In this document: positions 23,780 through 35,399 of the stretch, piece after piece | Layout of the letters: the number at the start of each line of letters is the position of its first letter | Numbering within the stretch: position 1 is the stretch's first letter | NCBI GenBank assembly: GCA_028023455.1 | Contig: JAQFVV010006197.1 | Coordinates: 18,099,254-18,163,253 of the forward strand | DNA: 64,000 nucleotides | Direction: 5' to 3' | Source: Epiperipatus broadwayi | Taxonomy: Eukaryota > Onychophora > Udeonychophora > Euonychophora > Peripatidae | The notes under the pieces: generated by a model | The model's database searches: none | What the model saw: only the letters and a program-made list of their open reading frames with translations | Told to the model about the DNA's origin: nothing | Translations under genes and position numbers: made by a program

Positions 23780-23978
23780 AACTAAAAAGTTAGTTTAAGT
23801 AAATATTCAAACATAGATAAATTTAATAATAGAGTGTTATTGTTTAATGAGTAAATTAATTTTAAAAAATTATTATTTTTTTTTTTTACAGAGAGAGATT
23901 AATTATAAGCATTAATTAATGTGAAAAATATAACAATTACTCTAGAAATAAAACAAAGTTTGCTAATATAAAAGAAAG

Positions 23979-25042
23979 CAGAATATTTTAAGGAATTCAG
24001 TTCTGAAGACTGATTGTTATAGAAAAGAACTTCAACCCAGGTCTTGTTTAACCCAGAGAATAAATGCACAGACTAGGGACTGCAGGTCATATTTGATACT
24101 TAGTATAATTTTATGTGCCATAAGTTCTTATATCCTATGTATATTATTGTATTATATAAGAATGTATTTTTATATGAATATTTATACATATGTTGGCTAA
24201 TAATTAAAATTGTAAATCATATTTTATGTTAAGGTTAATTATCCAGAATCACACTTGCAAAAATTAGATCTGATATAAAATCGAAATTTCTAAGTAGGAA
24301 ATTTATCTCACACTTTATTCTTAGAGATGAAACTAAAGAAAACTGATGCAGTCGATTACAACTTGGTATGAGATAGCATTTTATAGAGAAAGGAAATAAA
24401 AATTGAAGGCATATAAAAATCTGAAAATGTTAGGACAGGAAATTTTAATATTAACAATGGCAGTAGTAAAGTCATCGATTTAACAAAAATGTATGCAATT
24501 TGAAGAAGTCAGATGAATTTACCTATGCTGAAGTAATCAGAATATTAAATAAATATTTTAGTCCCACTTCTAACTACCATGTTGCTAAACTGCAATTTAA
24601 AAATAGGCAAGAAGAAAAGTAGAGAAGTTATCCGATTATGATTTGATTCTTAGAGATTTAGTAAAACCTCAAAAGGTAAAATGTTAGACAAATTTCCTGC
24701 TTAGAACTTTTATTTTTATATGAGAATTTACAGATCGAATTTTTATTATTGTTGTTTTCGATAATTAATCTTAATAAATTAAACAGATAACTCAAATCAA
24801 AATAAAATTTCCAATTTTAATTATTAACAAACATATTTATAAATACTCTTATAAAATATATTTTTATATAATACAATAATGCACATAAGATATAAAAACC
24901 TATGGTATATAAAATAATAATAAAGATTAAATTATGATTTGAAAAAAAGCCCCTGGGTCTCTGCATTTATTTTAGGGCTAGAAGATACCTGGGTTGAAGT
25001 TTATTCTTCTATAGCAAGTAATCTTAAAATATTCTGTTCTTT
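23979..25042. repeat. Large inverted repeat, arms about 235 bp
   Basis: Left arm about 23979-24215 and right arm about 24808-25042 are inverted copies; shared blocks include CAGAATATTTTAAG, AACTTCAACCCAGGT, AATAAATGCA and a TATTATTGTATTATATAA stretch. The 600-bp spacer holds the gag-like remnant below. Divergence between arms is moderate. Confidence 0.75.
24330..24690 (+). pseudogene. Gypsy-like gag remnant
   Basis: One frame reads KAYKNLKMLGQEILI, and another DEFTYAEVIRILNKYFSPTS then NYHVAKLQFKNRQEE, followed after a stop by a YDLILRDL-like stretch. This resembles the middle of Ty3/Gypsy gag (family form: L..(Y/H)F.P......F..R.Q...E....Y...L). Several stops; no pol region beside it. Confidence 0.6.
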
Positions 25043-25229
25043 TTTCATATATTGGAGGATTTATTTTGTATATTTTTTACTTCTGGAGTAACTATTGTAT
25101 TTTACAAATTAATTAGTGCTCATAATCAATCTTTTTCTATAGAGTGAAGATTATCTTTTTTTTAAATTAATCTATTGATTTCTATATTTATCAAGTCTAT
25201 TTTTAATAGATTAAGTTAGTAATTGTCTT

Positions 25230-25560
25230 TGGAAAACAAGGACTTTGAACATGCCATCATCAAATTTTCAATGATATGTATGGCTGAAGAGTGGAGAGGA
25301 TTGAAACCTGTTCATTAAAGTTTGAAGATTTGCTATGTTAATATAAACAAAGCATTCATTATATATATATGTAGGAGATGATAATCCAGACCAACTCATG
25401 AGTATTGGTTCAGCATGAAATATGTATATTGGAGATCATTTATCTTTTTCACATGTATGTGATAGTTTGTATCAGTTGTATAGGATAGAGTGGATGACTA
25501 AAGGGAATTTGAAAATCTGGATTCAAGTACTCTCTAATTACCTTTAGTTTAAAAGTATAT
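25230..25560 (+). repeat. Family B repeat unit
   Basis: Matches the right arm of the 29446-30462 inverted repeat from about CTTTGAACATGCCATCATCA through the hammerhead motif to about GAAAATCTGGATTCAAGTAC. The end carries a B-box-like GGATTCAAGTAC. Confidence 0.85.
25381..25439 (+). ncRNA. Hammerhead-like motif B1
   Basis: Core CTCATGA (consensus CTGATGA, one change) at 25395-25401; stem II GTATTG-GTT-CAGCAT (one G-T, one mismatch-tolerant pair); GAAA 25417-25420; stem III ATATGTAT; inner stem I CCAA (25391-25394)/TTGG (25429-25432); outer stem ATAAT/ATCAT has one mismatch. The fold is retained but the core mutation should reduce activity. Confidence 0.7.
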
Positions 25561-25599
25561 ATTGTAACGATATATAAATATGTCGTTACATTAATTTAA

Positions 25600-27724
25600 A
25601 ATAAAAACTTAAAAGTTCGCAAATAAAAGTAAAAAACTAAACGCTAAAATTAAAATGTTTGTTAAACATATATACATTCGCACAGATGCCAAACTTTAAA
25701 AATTTTTTTTTTTAAAAAAAAACAAATAAATAAGTATTTGAACGTACTTTTTTATAAAAAAAAGTACAAGATTTAAAAATAAAAGCAGGTATTAATTAAT
25801 TCTTGTAATCTGTAAATGGAAATGATTGTTTATAAATTGTTTGAAAAGCAAGCTAGCCTTGGGCTCTTGTATAATTAAAATGATCTGATGAAAGATAGAT
25901 AAGAAAATAAAGAGAAATTAGCTTGACCAATGGAAGCACTAAGCCTTGGCTCAGACCCTAACAAAAGTGATGGATTAGTGACGTTTTGTTGATTGAATCC
26001 GTGTGGATAATATAAAAAGGGAAATACAGTTTTTTCGGGAGTTCCAGCATTTTGTGATTGAGAGATGTGGTAGGACACACATACCACACTATCTATAAAA
26101 AATAAAAAAAAATGAAAAGACTGTGATACCTTGAACCAGCTATTGCCATCTCCAGAACATTATCTTCCAATGGAGGCATCGCGGGAATTAAAAGCAGAAA
26201 CCTGGACTCTTCTACTGTGAGCTATGAACTTTACAAATTAACAACAACAACAAAAAAAAGTAATTAAGAACTTTCGTCATTGTTTTTTTAAAGATTCAGC
26301 TAATTTAAATTTTAAAATGAACTCTTATTTGATTTTCAAATTAATAATTGATTGTTTAAATTTATATAGTTAAGTTTTGCTAAAATCATTTCCATTTTAT
26401 TATTTTTATTAAATGCATTACATTTAAGTTGGGTATAGATGTTGCATAGATTCGTTAGCGGTTGATTATGTTGTGGTTTTCACAGTCGATTAGAACATAT
26501 AAGTCAACAATGTCACTGCAGTGTCTTATGATGAACACCAAAGGGTCTCCTGTATTCCCTCAGCAATTGATGTTATCGATTGACTTTGTATTTTGATCGG
26601 TTGTGTTAATATGGAATGTTTTTGACCGTGGAATCTGTGCAGCCGATCTATACTCGACATTATAAAACAAATTGTATAAAAATAATCTGTGTGAACGTAT
26701 TTAAATGTTAAATTTAAGTCGGGCGTGGATGGCTATATAGTTTTGTAAAGTTATATTAAGGGAGGGTAATCTTAGGTTGTTAATTTCGTAGTTGAATTGG
26801 TTCAATGGATTGGATATATTTGCGTTATTGTAGATGTAGTATGAGATCCGCTACGGGCAGGATTATATATATATATACGCCTCACACCTTCTGTTTGCCT
26901 ATGGATGGGTTTGTAAGATGGCAAAGGACCGCAGTCCATTCCTATGGAGTTTTATGTTTATTGTTCTACTCACCAACAGATGTAACATTCCTGTTGGTGG
27001 AGAGACAATGTCTTCTCTAATTCTACTTACTGATCAGATGTACATTTCTGACAGTATAGTATTTTGTGTTGTCGTATTTTCATGCTACATTGAATACATA
27101 AATGTATCAGATGAATTGGCACCGGTTTGATTGCGAAATTTGTTGCCTAAGGTTAAATCAGGGAAGAATATTTTCTTTTCAAATGCAGATCTATGTAGTC
27201 TATTCATACTCGACTCACTAAATAAATATTAAACTCATGGTTGTAATTTACTTAAATGTAAAACTAAAGATTAATAGAAAAATCTAAAATGTTGAATTTA
27301 TTCCTCAAAATTTAAATGTTATTTTATATGTGCGTAAATAAATATTTTTATGTGTTAATTTCTGGCAGTGGCTTTTATTTATTTAAGATATAAATTAAGA
27401 TATAGATTTTTATCTCTGCATCTCCACTGAGCTAGTGACTTGGGCTAACGATCTGAATATTTAAATAAAGTGGAATCTTAACAGCGCGTATCTGCCTACT
27501 CTATAAATTTTTCTAGGTTTAAATGCCTAGATGGCGCCCTGTAGAGCAGATATCATAGTTTGTGGTTAGATTTGATCTCCAAATTCATTTCGATCGTTAT
27601 AATATATTATACTTGTACTTAAATATTAAATTATCTATGTTTGAATCTTTATCTTAACAAACTTTAATTATTTTTAAAATCAATTTCAATTGACTTTTTA
27701 TTTTATTTTTTATTCAAACATAGC
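25600..27724. other. Intronic DNA, unidentified GC-richer block at 26430-27130
   Basis: The block at 26430-27130 is visibly richer in G+C than its surroundings. It contains two related segments (AAGTTGGGTATAGATG at 26427 and AAGTCGGGCGTGGATG at 26709) and a hairpin CACCAACAG...CTGTTGGTG near 26970-26999. I cannot assign it to a family; an unrecognised LTR or non-coding element is possible. Confidence 0.35.
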
Positions 27725-27728
27725 AGTT

Positions 27729-27791
27729 ATTACTACTACCACCACTACTACTATTACTACTACTGCTATCATCATCATCATCATTATTATT
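27729..27791. repeat. Trinucleotide microsatellite (ACT/ATC/ATT)n
   Basis: Consecutive ACT, ACC, ATC and ATT triplets between about 27729 and 27791. Confidence 0.85.
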
Positions 27792-29445
27792 TAATATTGT
27801 TATCATTTGTAATCAAATTAACATCAACTTCTTATGATTATATAAATATTACCTTTTTATACTTTCATGAAATTTTCAACATAATATGACCAGTTTCTCC
27901 CATATGATGTGAAATAATATTTTGACTATTTAAGTAAATAGATCAAATATCATTACAACACCTTATTTTGTTGCAGTCCAATATAAGTATTATTAACAAA
28001 AATAAGTAAATAACATTAAAGAGAAGATAGGAATATATATATATAGGATACAGAATTTCCTTTTAAAAGATTGTTAGATAAAAAAAAAAAAGAAGAAACT
28101 TAGTATAGATATCCCTGCAAGATGCCAATGATAAGCAAGAGATAAAAAGAATTACATCTAGCTAAGACACATATATTAAAACCATATTTACCAATTGTGA
28201 GCCAATGAGGTTTCAAACATTTTTCATTTTTTAAAGCACAATTTTTTAACACATTTTTTTAGTTTTAAATAACTCAGTCAAAACATTTGCAAATAGTCTG
28301 TTAAGTGTGTATGCAAACAGTATATTGGTCTAACAATAATGTATATCTTTGAAGTATATGGTTTTGAAAAAATTATTTTAAAAATTATAAATGCCTTCCT
28401 ACTTTGTAAATTATGATTTATCAATTATTAGATGAACTTGGGAGATGGAGAGCAAATTCGCTTAATATAAAAGCTATATATGATAAACTTTAAATATTTG
28501 AGAGCCAAAAGAGATGAACAAATATAATATGCTTTTATTACTATGTATACAAGAAAATTTCCCCTTATTTCAAATATGGACTTAGTAAGCAATTCCTGGT
28601 ATATATAAAATGTGCTGTCCCGTGAACAATCTTTATTTCTTGTGTCTCTCAAGTTGTGTATCTTTTGAAATATATTAGATTTTTTCATGGAAATGATGAT
28701 CATCTCACTTCTCTTTGTATAACTTCATCTGCTGCTCACCATATTTCTGACTTCTTTCTGAATAATTACAAGTAAATAATGTCAATGAATTAATCCATTA
28801 CTTTTGCCTTCATTATCAAATCCTTTTTGTTCTAATACATATTCCATTTTATTACTAATCTTAATCTTTAAATAAATAGATTGCTTCTTTTCTTCTATGC
28901 ACTACTTTCCAATTATCCATTATTTTTTCCTCTTTACTAAATGTAATATTTTTTTCTCCTTTTCTAAAACATATCTTAAGTAACTAATTCACTTCTTTAT
29001 TATCAACAAGAACCATCTATATTTTATTAGATTGAAGAATTTATTTTTTAATTTTTTTAAAAATAATATAAGCAATATAGATGGTCTATCTCATTTGATA
29101 TTCTATCTTATTCATATTTTCTTCTTTAATTTTTTTTTATAATTGCAATAAAACATTTTTCCTTCCATTTTGCTTTACTTAAACCATAACCATTTCATCT
29201 GTTTTGTTTTTTTTTACTTAAAAAAAATCAAATGTTTTCCTGTCCAATTTACAACTTATCTCTATAATTTCAATCAGCATAAAAATATAAATACCAGTTT
29301 TTATATTTTCTCTTACTATTTTGCATTTGTTTATCCATACTTCAAGTCATTTGCATAATTAATGTTATTCCTACTAGTATATAATTATGCAAATATTTGT
29401 TATCTTTTATTTTAAAAAGGCAACTTTATTATTGTAATTTTTCAA
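27792..29445. other. Intronic DNA, possible decayed ORF on - strand
   Basis: On the - strand 28428-29020 can be read as a Lys/Glu-rich coding-like stretch with several stops (for example NWKVVHRRKEAIYLKI near 28880). No family motif was found. Remaining bases are featureless. Confidence 0.3.
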
Positions 29446-29533
29446 GAGGATTTGAACTCAGACTTTCAAACTTCCTTAGGTCATTCCATCTTATATAGCT
29501 GATATGCATGATCACACATATATGAAAAAGATA

Positions 29534-29593
29534 AATAATCTCCAATCTATGTATTTCATGCTGAACCAGCATTCATCAGTTGGTTCAGATTAT
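29534..29593 (-). ncRNA. Hammerhead ribozyme motif B2 (intact core)
   Basis: On the - strand: core CTGATGA (29579 to 29573), stem II ATGCTG-GTT-CAGCAT (perfect 6 bp, 29572-29558), GAAA (29557-29554), short stem III region TACATAG, inner stem I CCAA/TTGG (29583-29580 with 29545-29542), then an internal loop and outer stem I ATAAT/ATTAT. All invariant core bases are present. Stem III is short and imperfect, as expected for a hammerhead that works as a dimer. Confidence 0.8.
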
Positions 29594-30291
29594 CATCTCC
29601 CACATACATATATAAAAAGTGCTTGGTTTACATTAAGATAGCAAATCTTCAAACTTTAATGGACAGGCTTCAATCTTCTCAACTCTGCAACTTTTCAGCC
29701 ATCCATATTATTGAAAATCTGATGAGGGCATATCCAAAGCCATTGTTTGCCAATTTTGTTCTCATACCCATGTTGCCCTTAAATCATTCTGACTCCTATT
29801 ATTTAGGACCTTAAACCTATTTAAATATGCAGAAAAGAGATGGGCAGAATATGTAATATTTGAATACAAATATAGTATATATACTTAAGTTATATGGAAT
29901 TTGAGGAAATTTGAACCCAGACTTTCAAACTTCCTTAGATCCTTCCATCTTATACTACCAATCACATACATGTGAAAAACATAAATTACATCTAGATTAA
30001 GTATATATACTATAATTGTATTTAAATATTACATATTCAGCCTGTATTTTACATTCCTCTTCTACCTATTTAAATGGGTTTAAGGTCCTAAATAAGAGGG
30101 ATCAGAATGACTTGTAGTCAACATAGGTATGACAACAAAATTGGCAAACCAGGGCTTTGTACATGCCATCATCAGATTTTCAATGATATGGATGGTTGAA
30201 AAGTTGGAGAGTGGAGAAGATTAAAACCTATCCATTAAAGTTTGAAGATTTGCTATAAACTGAGCACTTTTTTATATGTGTGTGGGAGATG

Positions 30292-30351
30292 ATGATCCAG
30301 ACCAACTGATAAATGCTGGTTCAGCATGAAATATGTTATATTGGAGATCAT
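30292..30351 (+). ncRNA. Hammerhead-like motif B3
   Basis: Core CTGATAA (one change from CTGATGA) at 30306-30312; stem II ATGCTG-GTT-CAGCAT perfect; GAAA 30328-30331; stem III region TATGTTATA; inner stem I CCAA/TTGG (30302-30305 with 30341-30344); outer stem ATGAT (30292-30296)/ATCAT (30347-30351) perfect. The outer stem covaries with B2 and B4 (ATAAT/ATTAT). Confidence 0.75.
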
Positions 30352-30430
30352 TTATCTTTTTCATATATATGTGATTATGTGTATCAAATGACCTAAGGAA
30401 GTTTGAAAATCTGGATTCAAATCCCTTCAT

Positions 30431-31370
30431 ATTACCTCTAGCTTAAGTATATATACTATACTTGTATTTAAATAATACAATTTTTCAATTTTTTAAAGTA
30501 AGTCCATTTAAAATTCTACCTAAACAATTTAACAGTGGCGTTAAAGACACTTCCCCTAATTTAAAATCATTTTACCTGTTTATTCATCAGAACGTTCAGC
30601 TTTTTTTTAACTTGTTGAAAGCTCATAGTAATTTTTCTGTAATTATAATTATTTTATTAATTATATCATTATTGCTTATATCAACTTTAACTTTTTCTTA
30701 ATTTTCTTTTAATCTTAATTCTTTTATATAAATTTAATTTTCTTTTCTCTCTTATATATGTATTCTTTATTATATTTATCTATCAACTTAATCCTTTTAT
30801 CAGATCTGTTTCTATATTTAAAGTACTTCCAAATTTCCCACTACAATTAATTTCTTCCTGTATTATTTATATCCTCTATTACTCTACTTTTGCTACATGG
30901 TTTTTAATTTTTTGTGTATGCATTTTCACTTTTCTTGATATGTGCGTCTAATTTTTCTTTTATTGTTTTTTTATAATTCCAGTCTGCGTTTTCTTCTTTC
31001 CTTCACACTAAATATAATTTTCAATAGTATCTACTTTTTTCATTCAGTTATGTAACTCTAACCAACTTGTATTGTTAAAGTTAATTTGCAAAGATATAAA
31101 TATAAAACTAGTAAGAAAGTCTTAAATGCACTGAGCCAGCTTTTGGCAGATTGCTGCCAGAATCATAGTACTGAATAGAATTATGCTGTTAGCAATATGC
31201 ATTTATGCAATATGCAAAGTCCAATATGTAAATCAGACACATTATGTAAATTACATATTCTATTTTTTTGATAATGGAACACAGGAATTTTTTCTATTGA
31301 TGGAATCCCTTGCAATAGCCCATTACTCTTTATTTATATATAATTTTCTTGTAAATTCTCTCAGCACATT
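30431..31370. other. Intronic AT-rich DNA
   Basis: Pyrimidine-rich on the + strand (coding-like Lys/Glu-rich on the - strand, with stops). No motif identified. Confidence 0.4.
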
Positions 31371-31462
31371 GTTTTTTTCATATGTCAAGTGCATGGGAAG
31401 TGAACGTGGGCCAGCTGTTTGGAAGGCAGCTGTGCTAACCACTAGGCTGCCAATGCTTGAAG
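31371..31462 (-). mobile_element. tRNA-derived SINE, copy 4
   Basis: On the - strand: CCTAGTGGTTAGCACAGCTG (A-box region), a degenerate B box ACGTTCACTTCC, then GACATATG and an A run, as in the other copies. Target duplications were not found. Confidence 0.8.
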
Positions 31463-34400
31463 ATTGTTCTACATTGGAGGAAGAAAAAAGTGTGTTCTAG
31501 TAGCAAGCTCATAATTGAAAAAAATTGATCTGTATTCGTGATTTAAGTTAGCTTTATTATATGAATCTCACATTAATAGATTAATGAGAGTCACCAAGCT
31601 TCAGCTCAATGCATTTAAGACATTCTTATTAGTTTTTTTTTTATACATTTTCAGATTAACTTGAACATTACAAATTGGTTAGAATTTAAATATAATTTTG
31701 AAAATTTCTATTAATTTTATTTTGTTCTTATTAAACATTTTTCAATTACTTACCTAACATTTTTACACAAATCTTCATGATCCAATATAATTATAATTAC
31801 TGTTTGTTTTTTAAAAACGTCAACATATTTTTTTAAAATTGACCTCTATTGTTTATATTACACCTATGTTTTTAATTTTATTTGTATCTATTTTATTTTG
31901 CATTTGTTTGTTCCAGACTTCAATTAATAATAATAATAAAAAAACTTAGATTTCCTTTTTTCTCTGAAAAGTTAATTCTTTATACTTTTTTAATTTCTTT
32001 TTCATCTATTAATATACAATATATTGTATATTTCTGATCAATTCATGACCATGTAAAATCACATACTATGAATAACAGAATATTGTGAAAATAAGTAAAA
32101 TAATTATATGTGTATTTGTTGATTATAACACTTAATAACTGTCAGCATTTCAACTTTCAAAATAAAACAAACATACTTAATATAAATAACATTCAACCCT
32201 ATTCTCCTTTATGGTTAATGATTTTTAAAAATTTGGAACAAATGATGAAAGGAAAACATATGTTATACATATATCTTATAAGTCTTTTTAAATAAAAACT
32301 GAGTTACTGCGTATGATAAGATCTTTTGATTTCATGTGCAGCTGAGGAAGTAAGATTTGATTTACAGAAACATATCCTAAGGGAGTATAAATTATATATA
32401 CATATGTATATATTGTAGCTACGCATAACCACATTATATATTAAAGGTGAATATCAAACGTAAACGGTAATAATTAACAGCATATTAATTATTAAAACCC
32501 TCAGTAAACAAAGGGTTAAACTATAAAATGCTAATTAATAGCAAAAGTCATATACTTAGAATAAATATTTTTTTCTTTATTTTGAAACCCTCATTAGATA
32601 AATGGTTAAACTATAAAATGTTAATAGCAAAATTAATTCTAAAACCTCACTAAATAAATTGTTTTATTCCAGTGTTGTGCATGTAAGTTCATTTACATTT
32701 TCTCTCAAATAAATATTCTACACAAAAGTGTTAAAAAAGGTTTTGTTAAACTGACTGTAAAAATCAGTTTGGGAAAAAGAGAGGGAAAGGGAAAATAGTT
32801 TTATTAAAGTTAATCAAATAGAAGTTTTAACTAACTATTTCAAAATGAACAAGTTTATAGTACTAACAAAGAAAATAATAATTATTATTTTCTTGGTCTC
32901 TCTGTTTCCAGTCATGATGAATTATTATAATTTTTTTAATTTGTTTATCAAAAAGCAGGCTTTGATAGTAATTATAAAGAGATTTTTTGGTTAATTAACC
33001 TGCTTATTAATAAACATATTATAGAGCTTGAATGAAAGTAATTAAATCTGATAACATATAAAAAGGCTGTCATAAGCTCAGCGGTCAGTCCACTATGAGA
33101 GAATACAAGTGTGGACTCAAAGACTTTATTGTGAAAACCATCAGAATGCATATATACATACTAAAAATTGAAAATATGCAATGGTTTTGTATGAACATAT
33201 GATAAATATTAAACAAATATGCTGAGAAACCTAAGCAGTTTATCCTTTAAATGCACAGGGCTCCATGGAATAAAAAGATGAAATGTCTAATTTAATAATG
33301 TAGTATGAAAAAGTAATTTCTCTAGTTCTAGCTGTATCATACATAAATAATTAAACATGCGTTATCAAAAAGAAAAAAATATTGATTGAGAATGATCAGC
33401 TAACCATGGATTGAGAAATCCCATGACCATTTTATTAAACTTTGCAGAATTCACATTTCTTTTAAAAGAAAAGAAAATCCACATAATGAATTTAAATTAC
33501 AATCTACATGGGAATAAATAGTGAAATAAAAACTCATTTTAAACTTTGAATAAGTGAGAAATATACAAAGGGAAACCCAAAAATAACAAAATCATTCTCT
33601 AGTTTGTGCACCTGTTGTAGTATATGCTTATGTAATATATGATTCACCTGATACATACTTTTTGTAGAGACCCTTTTGCATCAATCTGCCAAATAACATT
33701 ACCATGTGAAGTCGTGGGGAACATGTACGCAATGTTTTGTAAAGTGCATTTTGAATTTTAGTCAATTTTTTTTATAGTAGTTGAAAAGTTTAACAATGTG
33801 AAATTCTCTTTTTTTGTTTACAGAAAATGTCAAGGAAAAAAGTTGTAATGCTTGAAACAGATGCTTTTATAAAACACAAGTTCATGGGTGGTTTAATTGA
33901 AATATTAACTTTACCATATTTCTAAAAAGTTCCACAATTTAAGTCCAAAATTAAAACAATGCTGATTTTTTTGACACAAAGAACATTTTTCTCTCACATT
34001 GAGTTTATAATGATCAGGCATTTTATCTGCAAGTTGTGAAACATTTACATGATGTGGTAAAATGCAAACATCCTGTTTTGTAACAAAAAAAAAGAGCACA
34101 AGCTTCACCCCCACAAAATGTGATTTGGCAAAGTCTTGAGTGTGAAACACTTTAATTAAATTTAGCACAATCCAGCTTATCTATCAACTATATGCTTCTT
34201 GCAATTTTTTTTAATCTTTCAAATGAAAAAATGTATCAATTTTTTTTTTTTTTTGCGGACTTAGAAGTGGTGAAAAAAATGAAGAGATATTAAAAGGCAT
34301 CACTTTGCAAGTTCTTTCAGACTATTTTGAAAAATGAAAAAATATGTTTAGACTGGTTTATTGCATCAAATGATAGTCATTTGAAAGTGATTAAATTTAT

Positions 34401-35399
34401 AACACTTGAAAATTAAATAAACAATTTTTTATTATAAAATTCCAGTTAATTTTGTGTACCCCTGCATATGTCAAAACTTTGTGAAAGGGAACAAGATATA
34501 AAAGTAATTGCAAGAAATATTATCACCAGACAAGGTGTTAATTTTCTTTTCTGACAAAGGATCTGATTCAAATACAAAAGGACTAAGTACAAGAACTGAA
34601 ATAAGATAAATTATTTAGTTTTCACTATATTTACAAATGTGTGTAAATATTTTTTTATATCTTTCTCTAAATTGTTAATTATCAACTGTACTAATTTATT
34701 TCTATATGTTGCATATATATATACTTTATGATTAGAAGTGTGTGCATTATATATTTGTTTGTTTTTTTAAAATATGATTATTGTCATGCTAAGGGTTTGT
34801 AAATACGACTCACACATTAATACTGAAATCAACTGTTATTGTTCTGACTTTGGTCACTTTTCATTGGTGTATTTCATCAAATTAGGTAAGTAGTGCAACA
34901 TTACCATTGAGTTTCAAAATCCTGAGAACTATGATCTGGAGTTGATATAATCTTTTCAAAGGGTATATATTTAAACCTTGATTGCTAGTGGTGCTATTCT
35001 TGTCTTTAATAATATGTCTCGTCAAAACTAATAAGTATTCTATACTGGGTTGTGTGAGTTTATACCTGTATGATGAGCAGAAAATATTACTGTGTGAAGT
35101 TTACGTTATCAGCAATAGACTGTAATCTGATAATGTCCCCCAGCATGCTCATCATAGTTAATAATTGAGCTAATAATTCAATTATAATCATGACCAAGGG
35201 TGGCACTAATCATAATACTATATATATGCCACTATATGTTGATATGTGATATTTGAAGGGGTTGCAGTAGTGGATACCAATGTTTTGGGCTTGGCTAGCC
35301 ATGTATAATGATCAGTTTCAATAGTTTTGGCAACCAAAATGTTGGACCTAAGCATCTCTTTCTATTGCTCACTTTCCACTCTGTTTCATTCTAGCATGC
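31463..35399. other. Intronic AT-rich DNA
   Basis: No supported gene. A - strand frame at 33911-34168 has a CSLC pair but no other family mark. A repeated phrase (AAACCCTCA.TA.ATAAA.GGTTAAACTATAAAATG) occurs at about 32495-32530 and 32583-32622, a small local duplication. Confidence 0.4.

Larger units (their letters stand above)
29446..30430. repeat. Family B large inverted repeat, about 1 kb
   Basis: The left half (29446-29880) and right half (about 30005-30430) are inverted copies of one unit. Each unit runs from GTATATATACT...TTTAAGGTCCTAAATA, through GCCAATTTTGTT, CATCATCAGATTTTC, AGTTTGAAGATTTGCTAT, the hammerhead motif, to CTAAGGAAGTTTGAAA and a terminal TCTGG.TTCAAATCC. An extra partial terminal copy is at 29900-29960. 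The terminal segment resembles a Pol III B box (GGTTCAAATCC), and TGGTTCAGCATG within stem II resembles an A box; whether this is meaningful is uncertain. Confidence 0.85.

Noticed and set aside
29720-29765. CTGATGA at 29720 (and its inverted partner near 30165) within family B
   Set aside because: A stem-like GGGC..GCC follows, but there is no GAAA box; not counted as a hammerhead.
31183-31500. 105-codon open frame on the + strand
   Set aside because: Its C-terminal half is antisense SINE; the rest has no motif.
33911-34168. 85-codon - strand frame with a CSLC pair, considered as a piggyBac zinc-finger tail
   Set aside because: Only one cysteine pair and no further ligands or DDD-domain text nearby.
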